In this document: positions 10,523 through 21,416 of the stretch, in pieces | Numbering within the stretch: position 1 is the first letter of the stretch | Layout: each line of letters opens with the position of its first letter | From: Sophora flavescens | Lineage: Eukaryota; Streptophyta; Magnoliopsida; Fabales; Fabaceae | NCBI GenBank assembly: GCA_030762895.1 | Contig: CM061065.1 | Location: 85,693,607 to 85,757,606 of the forward strand | DNA: 64,000 nt | Direction of reading: 5' to 3' | Notes under the pieces: model-generated | Told to the model about the DNA's origin: nothing | The model's database searches: none | The model's input: the letters and a program-made list of their open reading frames with translations, nothing else | Position numbers and translations under genes: made by a program

Positions 10523-10934
10523 TTGAGTTAACGCAAAAGAAGATGAATGGAGATGTGTGTGCGCAGTGGTGAGTGAGGAGTGGAGAGCTCGTGCACGAGA
10601 CAAAAAAAAGAACCTGGGCAGTGGGGGAAAAGAGGAACAAGCTGTGTCCAGGTGCGGGAACTTGCTTGGGCAGTGACGTTTGGGACGAAAACTGAAAGGA
10701 GAAGAGATGGAGAAGAAAGGATGGGTTACGGTGGAAGAGAAGAGATTGGGTTGAGGAGAAAAGATGAGATGGAGAAGAAAGGGTGGGTTCGGTGGAGGAG
10801 AAGAGATTGGGTTGAGGAGAAAAGAGGAGATGGAGAAAAGAGGGTGGGCTACGGTGCAGGAGAAGAGATTGGGTTGAGGAGAAAAGGGTTTGTTTCAAGA
10901 AATATTAATCTCTCTCTTTTTTTCTTTTTTTAAA
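10523..10934 (-). promoter_or_regulatory. CT-rich leader with 61-bp tandem repeats
   Basis: On the minus strand this stretch is a CT-rich, 5'-UTR-like leader (ACCCTTTTCTCCTCAACCC and similar). It includes about three tandem copies of a 61-62 bp unit at about 10703-10888. A TTTAAAAA/ATTAATATTT AT-rich block (about 10900-10934) separates it from the motif cluster upstream. A long serine/proline-rich frame here follows from the repeats and is not called as a gene. Confidence 0.5.
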
Positions 10935-10936
10935 AT

Positions 10937-11246
10937 CTTGGCTGAGCCAAAAGTCTCATGCGCTTAGCCTATTTCAGACAATAAGCACCCTGATCTGTAA
11001 ATTGGCATGGCTCAGCCTAAATAAATATTGGCTCAGCGCACATCTTCCAGAAAGGAGCCCAATTCTTACACTACATGCGCTAAGCCAAGATAAAAAAAAT
11101 GGCAAAGCCAAAATGATACGAAATTGTCCCAGTGGAAAATTGGCTTAGCGAAAGTTAAACTGCGCTCGGCCAAAGTACACCTGGGAGCTCCAGTAATATT
11201 TTTCATCATTTTGGCTCAGCCCAAAGGAATCTGAGCTTCGCCAAAA
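10937..11246 (-). promoter_or_regulatory. Internal cluster of the LTR motif after pol (element 2)
   Basis: About ten copies of TTGGCTGAGCC / TTGGCTCAGCG / GCGCTAAGCC-type words, the same family as in this element's LTR, recur in the 300 bp after the pol stop codon. It is not a nested LTR: no TG...CA pair or PBS is visible. Its place between pol and the CT-rich leader of the third ORF suggests an internal promoter copy of the LTR module; this is an inference. Confidence 0.5.
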
Positions 11247-11545
11247 ATCTGACTTCTCTCAAAACTTTACAGATCTTCATAACAGGGCACATTTCTATCA
11301 AGCCACTCACATTAACAATGAACCACATCACTTTAAAAGCCAGAGAGATCACCTCATGGAGATATTTGCTACATCTATCATGGAAATTCAACACTCAATG
11401 ATATCAAATTAATCATGCCACACCAAACCAAGAGCAAATCACAAACTAAACAAAAACCAAAAATTAAAGAAGTAAAGGATAGAAATCCTGGGTTGCATCC
11501 CAATAAGCGCTTCTTTAATGCCACTAGCTTGAAGGGCCGGTGATC

Positions 11546-12730
11546 TCAAGGATCACGGAGGCGCACAGCTATGGTCAATCTCTCGATATCACCACCCAAG
11601 TAGGCCTTGAGCCTTTGTCCATTGACTTTGAAGGTCCTTTTTGAAGTAGGATCCTCCACTTCTATAGCTCCATGAGATGAGACTTCTTTGACAATGAACG
11701 GTCCCGACCACTTAGACTTCAACTTGCCCGGAAACAATCTCAGCTGGGAATTGAATAATAAAACTTGTTGTCCCGGCTGAAATGCTTTCATCACGATCTT
11801 CTTGTCATGATAAGTCTTAACTCGCTGCTTGTAAATACCTGCATTCTCATATGCATTAAGGCGCATCTCCTCTAATTCATGTAGCTGATGGACTCTTTTC
11901 TCACCCGCCAAAGTGGCATCAAAATTCAAGAACTTTAATGCCCAAAAGACTCGATGCTCCAACTCTACGGGTAGATGACATATCTTCCCATAGACCATCT
12001 GAAACGGAGATAACCCCAAAGAAGTTTTTAATGCAGTCCGGTAAGCCCACAAGGCATCGTCAAGCTTCTTTGCCCAATCTTTTCTTGAAGTGGCCACAGT
12101 TTTTTCCAGAATTCGCTTAATCTCCTGGTTAGAGACCTCCACTTGCCCATTTGTTTACGGATGATATGGAGATGCCACCTTATGCCTCACATCATACCTG
12201 GTCAACACATTTTTCAGTTATGAGTTGCAGAAGTGAGATCCCCCATCACTTATAAGGACCCTTGGGACACCGAACCAGGAAAAAATGTTCTTTTTGATGA
12301 ACTTAATCACTGTTTGCGCATCATTCTTTGGTGTTGCAACGGCCTCCACCCATTTAGAAACATAGTCCACCGCCACCAAGATATATTGATTGGAGAATGA
12401 AGGTGGAAGTGGACCCATAAAATCTATGCCCCAACAATCAAATACTTCAAACTCCAATATGTTTTGAAGTGGCATCTCATCACTTTTAGATATGTTCCCG
12501 GTCCTTTGGCACTTGTCACAACTCTTCACATGATTGTAAGAGTCCTTGAAGATTGAGGGCCAAAAGAGCCCAGATTGGAGGACCTTTGCAGCTGTCCTCT
12601 CCCCATTGTAATGTCCACCATATGGAGAGTTATGGCAATGCCACAAAATACTCTTCGCTTCCCCTTGACTAATACACCTCCTCCATAAGTCATCCGGTCC
12701 AACCTTGAACAAAAATGGGTCATCCCACAT
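11546..12730 (-). pseudogene. Athila integrase (element 2)
   Basis: Integrase would insert the cDNA into the genome. The minus-strand N-terminal zinc-binding region reads HCHNSPYGGHYNGERTAAKV then CDKCQRTG (HHCC). The catalytic triad is visible as GIDFMGP (D), SDGGSHF (D) and TNGQVEVSNQEIK (E). The C-terminal part includes WAYRTALKTSLGLSPF and FNSQLRLFPGKLKSKWSGPF, an Athila-type tail. Two in-frame stops break it, one just after SHFCNS (about 12217) and one in the HP*TNG region (about 12155). The last codon is at about 11546. The sequence after the stop, ending in 'gggatgcaacccagga' (minus-strand sense), matches the post-pol region of element 3. Confidence 0.88.
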
Positions 12731-12773
12731 GAAATGGTTGGCATCCTGGAAGAATTTTTTCTTTTGTTGCTAA

Positions 12774-14530
12774 GTGAGGTGCTCTGGAACAATGTTGGCT
12801 GCCTTGAAATTTGCCATGTTGGCAAACCATGGTCTTTCATGCACTAGAAATAAAGCCTCATCCGGGAACTCGTCCCAAATGTCCTTTTATTTTGCAGTAA
12901 CCTCTTCATTCACTAACCGAGATAAGTGGTCAGCCACCACATTGTCGCTGCCCTTTTTGTCCTTAATGACTAAGTCAAATTCCTACAACAATAAAATCCA
13001 CCTTATGAGTCTTGGTTTTGAATCTAACTTAGTCAACAAATATTTAATTGCAACGTGATCAGTAAAAATAGTGACTAGCAACTCTTTTTTAGTTGTTGCA
13101 TAATTTACTTGGTTTTCATTGAGAACCTTGCTAGCATAGTAAATGGCATGGAAAAACTTCTCCCTTCGCTGTCCCAAAACTGCCCCATCTGCGTAGTCAT
13201 TGGCATCACACATTAATTCAAATGGTGACTCCCAGTTGGGTGCAACAAGAATGGGAGCGGCGATCAACTTTTCTTTCAAAATCTGAAAAGAAGTAAGACA
13301 AGCAGTATCAAACACAAATGGTGTGTCCTTGTTCAAAAGCCTACACAACGGCTTGGCTATCTTTAAGAAGTCTTTGATGAACCGCCGGTAAAAGCCTGCA
13401 TGACCAAGAAAACTTCTCACACCCTTGACATTCACCGGTGGAGGTAGTTTCTCAATTACATCAATCTTGGATCTATCCACTTCGATCCCCTTAGCTAAAA
13501 TCTTATGCCCAAGCACAATACCCTCCTGCACCATAAAATGACACTTCTCCCAATTTAAGACTAAATTGGTGTCCATGCACCTCTTTAACACAGCAACAAG
13601 GTTAGACAAGCAATTATCATAAGAGGAACCGAAAATAGAAAAATCATCCATAAAAATTTCAATGTATTTTTCTACCATATCAGATAAAATGGAAAGCATG
13701 CACCTTTTAAATGTTGCAGGCGCATTACAAAGACCGATAGGCATCTTCCGATAGGCAAAAACTCCAAAAGGACATGTGAAGGCAGTTTTCTCTTGGTCTT
13801 TCGGGTTAACCGCAATTTGGTTATAACCCGAATAACCATCCAAGAAACAATAATAAGCTTGCCCGACCAACCTCTCCAACATTTGGTCCATGAATGGAAG
13901 TGGGAAGTGATATTTCCTAGTAGCTTGATTTAGCTTCCGGTAATCTATACACATTCGCCAACATGTGACCGTTCTAGTTGGGATTAACTCATTATTCTCA
14001 TTTTTCACAACGGTCACGCCACCTTTCTTGGGAACCACTTGTACCGGACTCACCTAAGCACTATCGGAAATCGGATAGATCATTCCGGCTTCAAGGAGCT
14101 TCAGCACCTCCTTCCTTACCACTTCTTTCATTGTAGGATTGAGCCTCCTTTGCGGTTGGACCACCGGTTTAAATTCAACCTCCATCATAATCTTGTGCAT
14201 ACAAAATGTGGGGCTTATACCTTTCAAATCTAAGATGGACCATCCAATAGCTGTTTTATGCTCTCTAAGCACCCTTACAAGTTTCTCCTCTTCCAATTTG
14301 GATAATGCATTGCTCACTGTGATAGGATTTTCATCATTCTCACCAAGAAACACATATTTCAAGTGGGAAGGTAGATGTTTAAGCTCTAACTTGAGCTTCT
14401 CTTGGACTTCATCCTTTTTGAACTCTTATTTCTTAGTATTGATAGCAAGTTGGTTGGGTTGAGCTTCCAAATAACACAAACACTCCTCTATTTCCTTTTT
14501 CTCTTTCTCATCAAGATTTTCAATAGAATT
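12774..14530 (-). pseudogene. Athila RT and RNase H (element 2)
   Basis: RT and RNase H domain with the linker at its N-terminus (about 14054-14530). The core 356-codon open stretch (12983-14053) has CIDYRKLNQATRKYHFPLPF, YCFLDGYSGYNQIAVNP, the catalytic FMDD (in EIFMDDFSIFGSS), GHKILAKGIEVDRSKID and FLGHAGFYRRFIKDFL, then the RNase H opening FELMCDANDYADGAVLGQ. A deletion of about 50 bp at about 13075 joins ELLVTI to FTDHVAIKYLL, removing the RNase H middle that element 1 still has. A stop at 14054 breaks the join to the upstream linker. The site that carries the solo LTR in element 1 is empty here. Confidence 0.88.
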
Positions 14531-14578
14531 CATAATTATCTTCTCAAGAGTAGAGGAGTGGTGCTAATGTGCAAAGAC

Positions 14579-15535
14579 TTATTTAGCCAATACATCCACA
14601 ATGTCCATGCGGAAACAATTCTCTTCATCAATCGGGTGATGCATAGCTTCAAATACATTGAAAATAACCTCTTCAACTTGCAATCTGAGTCGAAGTTGGC
14701 CTTTTTGTACATATATCAAAGCACGACCAGTTGCTAGAAAAGGTCTCCCTAATATAAGTGGAACTTTTGCATCCTCCTCCATGTCTAATATCACAAAATC
14801 CGCTGGGAAGATAAACTTATCCATTTTAATCAAAACATCTTCCACAATACCAAGAGGACGCTTGATTGATCTATCGGCTAGTTGCAATGCCATCCTTGTT
14901 GGTTTCACTTCTGCACCTCCAAGCTTGTTCAAGATTGAAAGCGGCATCAAATTGATACTCGCCCCCAAGTCACACAAGGCCTTCCCAATAACAACACTCC
15001 CAATTGTGCAAGGGATTATAAAACTACCAGGATCTTTGAGCTTTGGAGGTAGCTTCCTTTGAAGTATCGCACTACAGTATTCCGTCAAGGCAACGGTCTC
15101 ATCTTCTTTAAACCTCCTTTTCTTTGTAAGCAACTCCTTCGTGAACTTTGCATAAGTTGGCATTTGCTCTAGTGCTTCAGCGAAGGGTATGTTGATTTGT
15201 AACCTCTTAAAGATGTCAAGAAATTTGGCAAATTGCTCTTCCTTCTCCTTCTTCTTGCTTAAGTGAGGATATGGCAATTTTACATAAGAAGGGACCTCTT
15301 GAGGCTTGTCTCCATCTTTCAAAATCTGACTTTTACTCTTCCTCAAAATTGAATCTTCATCCACTAACTTTTCTCTCTTGTTTTTTTCACTCTCTTTTTC
15401 TTCTTCCTCTATTACAACGCCTTTTTCCTCATTTTTCGCTCTTTTTTTAGCACTCAACTCAATTTTTTCAGCAACTTTCTTATTTTTCAGCAAAGGCTCA
15501 CCGCTCACTTTCTCAAGACTTTTACCACTCCTCAA
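14579..15535 (-). pseudogene. Athila protease region (element 2)
   Basis: A 318-codon open stretch encodes the Gag tail and retropepsin. The basic segment VPSYVKLPYPHLSKKKEKEE comes first, then the protease core DLGASINLMPLSILNKLG, FPADFVILDMEEDAKVPLIL and GRPFLATGRALI. It is longer and cleaner than in element 1, since the LEQMPTYAKF stop is absent. The frame breaks at about 15535 from the zinc-knuckle region and at about 14579 from the RT linker. It is a non-functional copy unless frameshifting joins the parts. Confidence 0.85.
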
Positions 15536-16884
15536 AACAAAAGCCTTACAATGCTTTTTGCAATTTGTCCAACTTGAACCACCAAGTTTTTAATGGAAGC
15601 ATCAGTGTTTTTCTGGTTTGACATGGACATTTGCATGAATTGATTGAGGGTGTTCTCCAAGATAGAAGTCCGGTCTTGAGGCGGTTGTGTGGGAGGAGGC
15701 ATACTTGCTTGTCCGGCATCTTGTTTCCAACCAAAACTTGTTTGATTCCTCCACCCTAGGTTGTAATTGTTAGAATATTGGTTGTTACCTTGCCGCCCAT
15801 AGTTCCGCATATAATTAGCTTCCTCATGGGAACTAGGTGTGGCCTCACAATTTCCATTATCATGATCTCCTCCACAAAAATCACATGTGATTACCTGTTG
15901 AGGTGGCATGGTTGTGCCTTGCATGGTTTGGAGTTGTTGTGAGAGTTGAACTAGTTGCTTGGTAATGGACTCAAGTTGTTGTGACATAAGCTTATTTTGA
16001 GCCAAAAGTACAGTTTGTGAATCTAACTCTAACACTCCCTTTCGTGATGTGGTACCTCGGTCATGATGCATCAGATAGTCAGTCATTAGATGACATAGCT
16101 TCTATCAAAGTCAATGCTTCCTCTGGTGTCTTTGTGTTCATGGAACCTCCAACTGAGGCATCCAACATAAGCTAGGTTGACGGCCTCAATCCATTGCAAA
16201 ATGTTTGCCTTTGGACAAGATCATCAAACCCATGATTTGGACATTTTCGGAGCAAGTCTTTGAACCTTTCTCATGTGTCATGAAGAGTCTCACCCTCTTG
16301 TTGAACAAAGCTTGTGATATCACCCCGTGTCTTCACAAATCTTGAGGCGAGAAAGAAACTTGAAAGAAATTTAGCCTCTAAGTCATCCCATGTAGTGATG
16401 CTCCCCCTTGGTTGAGATTGGAGCCAAGCCTTGGCTCTATCTGTTAGAGAGAAAGGAAACAACCTTAGGCGAATTGCATCATCGGTAGCACCATTTATCT
16501 TCACCGTATCACATAACTCAATGAAGTTGGAGACATGATTATTAGGATCCTCCTTCTCCATCCCGGCAAATTGATTTTGTTGCATAATATTCAAGAGAGC
16601 CGGCTTGATCTCAAAATTGTTGGAATTCACTGGAGGCCTCACTATGCTAGTGACATGCCGATTGACATTTGTATTGGCATAATCCGCAAGTGTCCTCCGT
16701 GGAACACCCTCACCATTGCCTGCCATCTCAAGTGGTTCTTGATAAACTTGTGAAGTGGAGGTCTCTTGTTCTCTTTCTTGTCGTGCTAATAACTTCCGCT
16801 GTCTTGCTTGTCTCTGATTCTTCTAGCCATTTTATCTATTTCAGGATCATAGAGAAGTTGGTCAACTGGGATAGTACCTCGCAT
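15536..16884 (-). pseudogene. Athila Gag (element 2)
   Basis: Structural Gag, broken into pieces. The start ATG is at 16884 (MRGTIPVDQLLYDPEI), with a frameshift at about 16825. The capsid core reads open at 16271-16726 (FIELCDTVKINGATDDA, RLRLFPFSLTDRAKAWL, FLSSFFLASRFVKTRGD). A stop at about 16270 and damage through about 16090 follow. The zinc knuckle CDFCGGDHDNGNC and the Gln-rich tail are in the open stretch 15546-16086. It has more breaks than element 1's Gag and is about the same overall length. Confidence 0.85.
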
Positions 16885-17013
16885 GCACAAAAGTCTAGAG
16901 ACCAAGTCTGTTAGCACTAAATGATAGCAAAGAGAAACAGATAATAAAACAGAAAAAATAAAATCATGCTTAAATTAGTAATAGAAATGGGTATGCTAAT
17001 ATTGAAACATCAG

Positions 17014-17031
17014 TCCCCGGCAACGGCGCCA
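17014..17031 (-). other. Primer-binding site, tRNA-Asp type (element 2)
   Basis: Minus-strand TGGCGCCGTTGCCGGGGA complements the plant tRNA-Asp 3' end. It lies six bases from the LTR edge (17038), the same spacing as in element 1. Confidence 0.93.
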
Positions 17032-17037
17032 AAAACT

Positions 17038-18436
17038 TGTTGACGGTTTCGGCAAGCAAACCAAGTCGTACAAGTAGTAAAGAGGTAAGAGGGATATCGT
17101 TCCCACGAGGACTTCGACAAGTATTAGCACATAACAAATCAACTACTTTCTAAGCGGATATTTGGAAGGAAGGGAGCTCAATATTTAATACCAAGCCCAA
17201 CAAGAGTCAAAATTTAAAATAAACAAATTAAAAGGAACAAGTTCTTTTTGGATTTTTATCAAACACTTGGAATGCAAAAAGCGGATTTTTCAAATATGAT
17301 GAAAGATGTTGGGATTAAACTTCACTAAACCTTTGTCTCATGCAATACTAAGACCACCAATCCAATTTATGCTTCAAATATTAAAATCAACCCACAAGAT
17401 TACTCAAGTCCTAATTCCTTAGATGACAAGAGCCTAAATCCCCTAATTAGACCCTAATCCCTTAGGTGGCTTAATTAATGAATTTGCATTAAGATTAGGG
17501 ATTACACGATTACTAATAAACCAAAATCCATTTCTAGATGCAAGGTTTACTAGGTGATTAATTTCAGATCAAGAAATGATAAGAACTTCCCAATTGCAAA
17601 TCAAATCTTAGAACAATTTATGGATGATCAAACCACAAAAAGCATTAAGCATAGGAATCAAACACTAATAGAGAAGCATAAACTTAGATTAATAAATCAA
17701 AGCAAATACATGAGATTCGGTTTAGCTACATCTAATCCCAACAAAAAGGGAATTTAGCTACTCATAGTCATAGAGAAAGCCAAAATCAAAGCAATAAAAG
17801 CAAAGGAAGGAAGAAACTCCATGGAAGCTTTGCACAGCAGTCACAGCAGCCCCAATTCAGAGAAAATGTCACTTTTAGGGTAAAAATCGTAGGTCTGCTA
17901 TCTTCTTCCCCTTGGGTTTTACTAAAAGAGGAATTTATAGTCCATGCTGTCATCAGGATTTTTGGCTGAGCGCCCCACTTTCTTGGCTCAGTGCAGCTCT
18001 CACTTAAGTTGATTCACGGATACGCCTTGGCTCAGCACACAATAAATTGGCTAAGCCCAGATAATCCTGATATGTCTTACTCTCTGGCACATCTTGGCTG
18101 AGCGAAATATTTGCTTGGCTGAGCGCAGATAATCCTGATATGTCTTGCTCTCTGGCACATCTTGGCTGAGCGAAATATTTGCTTGACTGAGAGCATAACC
18201 TCCAGAATGCACAACAATTTCAGCCTTTGTTGTACCCAGCCAAGGAAAACTTTGGCTTCGCCAAATTGCATCTGGACCCAATCTATATCCTTTTTGTCAT
18301 GCCTTCCTCTTGCTACCTAAAACACACAAAATAGATAATAAAAATCACTATATTAACCAAACAAACTAAAACAACAATTAACCCTAAGGACTCTATAGAA
18401 ACACACTAAAATATGGCAAAAACAACTCTTTAATCA
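17038..18436 (-). repeat. Athila 5' LTR of element 2
   Basis: The 1399-bp copy of the LTR at 5813-7213 begins TGTTGACGG and ends TTTAATCA on the plus strand. It contains the same TATA box (about 17932-17940) and the 68-bp tandem units (about 18054-18190). Homology to the other LTR stops at about 18433. The copia coding sequence follows directly. Confidence 0.88.
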
Positions 18437-18682
18437 TCACTGCAGAAACTCCAGAAGTTGAAAATGGTATTCACAGTGAGGGGGAGTCTCAAATACAGCA
18501 TCAACAAACTGATGCAATCCAGGCTAGGACAAGGCAACCCCCTGCGTATTTGAAGGACTGCTATCTATATCATGCAACACAAAATCCAACCTATAAGTCT
18601 CTTGATCCCTCACCTAAAGATAGCATTGTTTATCCTGTCTCACAATACTTGGACTATTCACATTTTTCATAAAAACACTTGG
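18437..18682 (+). pseudogene. Ty1/copia pol fragment, left half (element 4)
   Basis: Plus-strand translation gives a copia linker between integrase and RT (ARTRQPPAYLKDCYLYH, DSIVYPVSQYLDYSHF), then an in-frame TAA and KHLAY. The frame continues after the Athila-like insertion at 26371 (LATAAAHQEPKSYIQAAQKK). It is one piece of a copia RT region split by element 3. Its upstream gag and integrase are not in the window, as expected if the Athila pair inserted here. Confidence 0.82.
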
Positions 18683-18687
18683 CATAC

Positions 18688-20046
18688 TGATCAGCCTCTG
18701 GCTCATCTAGTTTCCAACTAGAAAAGGGGTATATTTTGTGCCTAATTGGGCGAGTCACCCTCGCTAATCTCCCAAATTGGCCTTGTTTTGTTCCTAAGTT
18801 AGACTTTGACTCGTTTTATGCATTTTTAGGAGTTTTTAGTCTATTTTGAGTAGAATTACGCTTTTCGTTTTCTTTTATTGTTTCAGGTTAAAAGTGAAGC
18901 TCTTAGAGTCAAGGAAAATGAGGAAAATAGTGGAAAGGCAATTCTGGAGGTTTCGCCTCGCAAAACAGGAGTTCGCCTCGCGAGCCTGAAGACCAGCCTG
19001 AACAACAAATGTCATCCTCTCTGTCTCGCGCCCAAATAATCACCATCTCGCCTCGCGAGTCCAAGGTCCGACTGTGCCGAAAATGTCATCCTCTCTGTCT
19101 CGCCTCGCGAAACACTACCTCGCCCCGCGAGCATTCAAATCCAGATGGAGCCAAAACTTAATATTCGCGTCGCGAGAGGCTACTCGCCTCGCGAGCGTGC
19201 ACAGAGTCTGAAATCTATAAATTGCTGTTTTAGGGCAGATGAAAAGAGATTTTTGGTCACCACTTGTTTTTAGATCAGTTTTGACGAACCCTTGTTCTCT
19301 GGAGCTGCATCTCCTTATTTTCTTTCCTTATTGTACAACTATGATGAATTCCAAGTGTTTGTGTCTTGTTACAAGCATGAGGAGCTAATCCCCTTGTCCA
19401 AGGGATCAATGAAACCACCCATGACGGTGTAGATTCAATGTGATGTATGTTTCTCTCCCCTGTCTCAATTATTGTTTTTCAATTCGGAATTTATTGCGTT
19501 GATCATATGCATGCGTGATTGACTATTTAACGTTGATGAGGCTTAGTAGGCAATTCTCGTTTAGAACTTTAATTGGGATCATTGATCAAATATTGCACAA
19601 GAGTGAATAGGAGATCAGTGCAACCTTATAGGACCCAGATTTAATAGAGTTTGATGATTGGGTTATGAGACCTAGTAAGTAATTAACTCAATCGTTGAAT
19701 ACGTCCTATTAAGCACGACAGTGTCATTAGGAGAATTTGGGGGTCCTAGTTGACATTGTAATTGAACTTAGGAAGGGAATCATCATCACTTGGGTACTAT
19801 GCATGATTGGGTAGGTGGAATTGTGACCTTAGATATTTAATTCCAGATTTTCATATCATATCTCTATTTGATTTGTTATTTGAATTGCGATCTTATTCTC
19901 TCTCTCTTCTCAACCACTGTTGTTACTTGGCCAAACTTATCGGATTTCTTGCGAATTGGTAGCCAAATCCCTGTGTTCGACCTCGGTAATTACTTACCGT
20001 GTTTTATTACTTGCGACGACCCGGTACACTTGCCGGTGACTCAACA
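18688..20046 (+). repeat. 5' LTR of element 3
   Basis: A 1359-bp LTR, TGATCAGCCTC...GACTCAACA. It matches 25002-26370 closely. A TATA box (CTATAAATT, 19215-19223) lies just after the motif cluster. The downstream end (GAATTGGTAG, CCCTGTG, CGGTACACTTGCC) resembles the end of the solo LTR at 1529-2857. Confidence 0.93.
18949..19223 (+). promoter_or_regulatory. CGCCTCGCGAG cluster and TATA box in the 5' LTR
   Basis: About eight occurrences of TCGCCTCGCGAG-like words (core CTCGCGAG or TCGCGA, perfect palindromes) lie at 18949-19199, about 15 bp before the TATA box at 19215-19223. The 3' LTR repeats this at 25264-25512 with TATA at 25528-25536. The two copies differ at about 19030, where the 5' copy has lost one CCGCGA word. 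A role as an upstream promoter element is inferred. Confidence 0.6.
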
Positions 20047-20052
20047 AGTTTT

Positions 20053-20070
20053 TGGCGTCGTTGCCGGGGA
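20053..20070 (+). other. Primer-binding site of element 3
   Basis: TGGCGTCGTTGCCGGGGA differs by one base from the tRNA-Asp complement seen in elements 1 and 2 (C to T, as in CpG decay). It lies 6 bp after the LTR end. Confidence 0.9.
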
Positions 20071-20206
20071 TTGGTACAACCAATTTTCCTAATTTTAGGA
20101 AGTTTGATTATTTGGTTAAGCTATTTTTATTTTTTATTTTCTGTTATTTAATTACTATTATTTCTCTCTACTTCTTTGATTCCACTTGGTCTTGCCTTGT
20201 TTTTGA

Positions 20207-21416
20207 ATGCGAGGTACCCTTTCACAAGAGGACTTGCTATTTGATTTGGAGATCACCAAGATCGAGAAGCGATTAAGGAAAGAAGCCAGAGAGCGAAAGA
20301 GGTTTGAAGCAATTGATTTTGAGGAGATGGCCACAAATCCTCCTCCTCCTCCTTACAAGCCTCTCTTCGAGTACAGTCTACCCAACTTGGGTGATTGTGA
20401 TTCTTCTATCGTGAGGGGCAACCTGAATACAGATTCCTTTAGAGTGGAAGGATGTGTCACAGCCTATATCCGTGAGAATCGGTTTGATGGGAGTGGCAAA
20501 CAAGACCCTCATAGACACATCACTCACTTCCTTGAAGCTTGTGACTTGCAGAGGACAAGAGGTGTTTCTCAAGATGAGTTTCGCTTGCGGCTATTCCCCC
20601 TCTCTCTTAGGGATGTCGCTCGCGATTGGTTTGACAGCTTGGATCGGAACAGTATCAGAACATGGGAGCAAATGGCCCAGAAATTCCTTACTTAGTATTT
20701 TCCTCCTCAGAAAGCGGCACAAGCAAGAGTAGCCGTCACTTCTTTCAGGCAGCATGTAAGATGAATCCTATAATGAAGCCTGGGAGAGGTATAATGCGTT
20801 CTTGAGAAGATGTCCTTCAGCTTTCTTTGACCCGGTCTCCAAGGTTCAACATTTCTTTAACGGGTTAAGGGGGCGCTACCAGATGAATTGTGATGCCGCA
20901 GCTGGCGGTTCATTTTCCTATTTATCAGTTGAGGATGGATGGGCATTATTGGAGAAGATGTCGTACAATGATTACAACCGTGGTAGGGAAACCTCAAGTG
21001 GAGTCAGTTCTGCAACAATTTAAGCCATTCTAGAGCAAAATAAACTGTTGAAGATGCAAATGGCGGCTTTGTCTGGGAACAAGAAGGTTAATGTGATACA
21101 CGAGGGAATGCCTCCGGGTTGTGAAAATTGTAATGGAGATCATGACATTCAGAACTATCCGTTCAACTTCTCTCAAGAACATGTGGACTCATGCCACAAT
21201 TTCTATGACAGTGTGCCCCAGAACAACTATCAGAGGAATAGACAGAATGATTACAGTCAGAATCAGAACATGGGCTATATGAGGAGAGACCATCCGGGTT
21301 TCGCTTGGAGTAATGATAGTGGTGGTCTAGCCCAACAACAACAACCTCAACAGAATCAGAGGCCAAACTATGGGATCCATCAAAGACAATATTCAAGAGG
21401 CTTTTCCAGGGACTAA
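20207..21416 (+). pseudogene. Athila-like Gag (element 3), broken
   Basis: Structural Gag. It starts MRGTLSQEDLLFDLEITKIE at 20207, matching the MRGT start of elements 1 and 2. The capsid core includes ITHFLEACDLQR, FRLRLFPLSLRDVARDWFDS and NSIRTWEQMAQKFL. A stop follows at 20693 (probably CAG to TAG), then a small frameshift at about 20755 (before DESYNEAWERY). FFNGLRGRYQMNCDAAAGG is open from 20802, and another TAA lies at about 21021. The zinc-knuckle-like CENCNGDHDIQNY has Tyr where the last Cys is expected. A final Asn/Gln-rich stretch ends at 21416, overlapping the next open frame. Confidence 0.85.

Larger units (their letters stand above)
5813..18436 (-). mobile_element. Athila-type Ty3/gypsy element 2 (complete, with 3' ORF)
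   Basis: A minus-strand element of about 12.6 kb lies between LTRs at 5813-7213 (3') and 17038-18436 (5'). Its order is PBS, gag, protease, RT/RNase H, integrase, an internal motif cluster and leader, a putative intron, a third ORF, a non-coding tail and a PPT-like tract. Extra ORFs after pol are known in Athila, Calypso and Cyclops elements. Every coding region except the third ORF carries several breaks, so it is not autonomous. The right edge abuts copia coding sequence (18437 onward), so the pair probably inserted into that copia element. The matching left TSD is outside the window. Confidence 0.88.

Noticed and set aside
10356..10898. A 180-codon Ser/Pro/Phe-rich reading frame
   Set aside because: It lies over CT-rich 61-bp tandem repeats and the proposed leader and donor site. 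Composition alone keeps it open.
11206..11394. Short minus-strand ORF after pol
   Set aside because: It runs through the repeated motif cluster and has no family resemblance.
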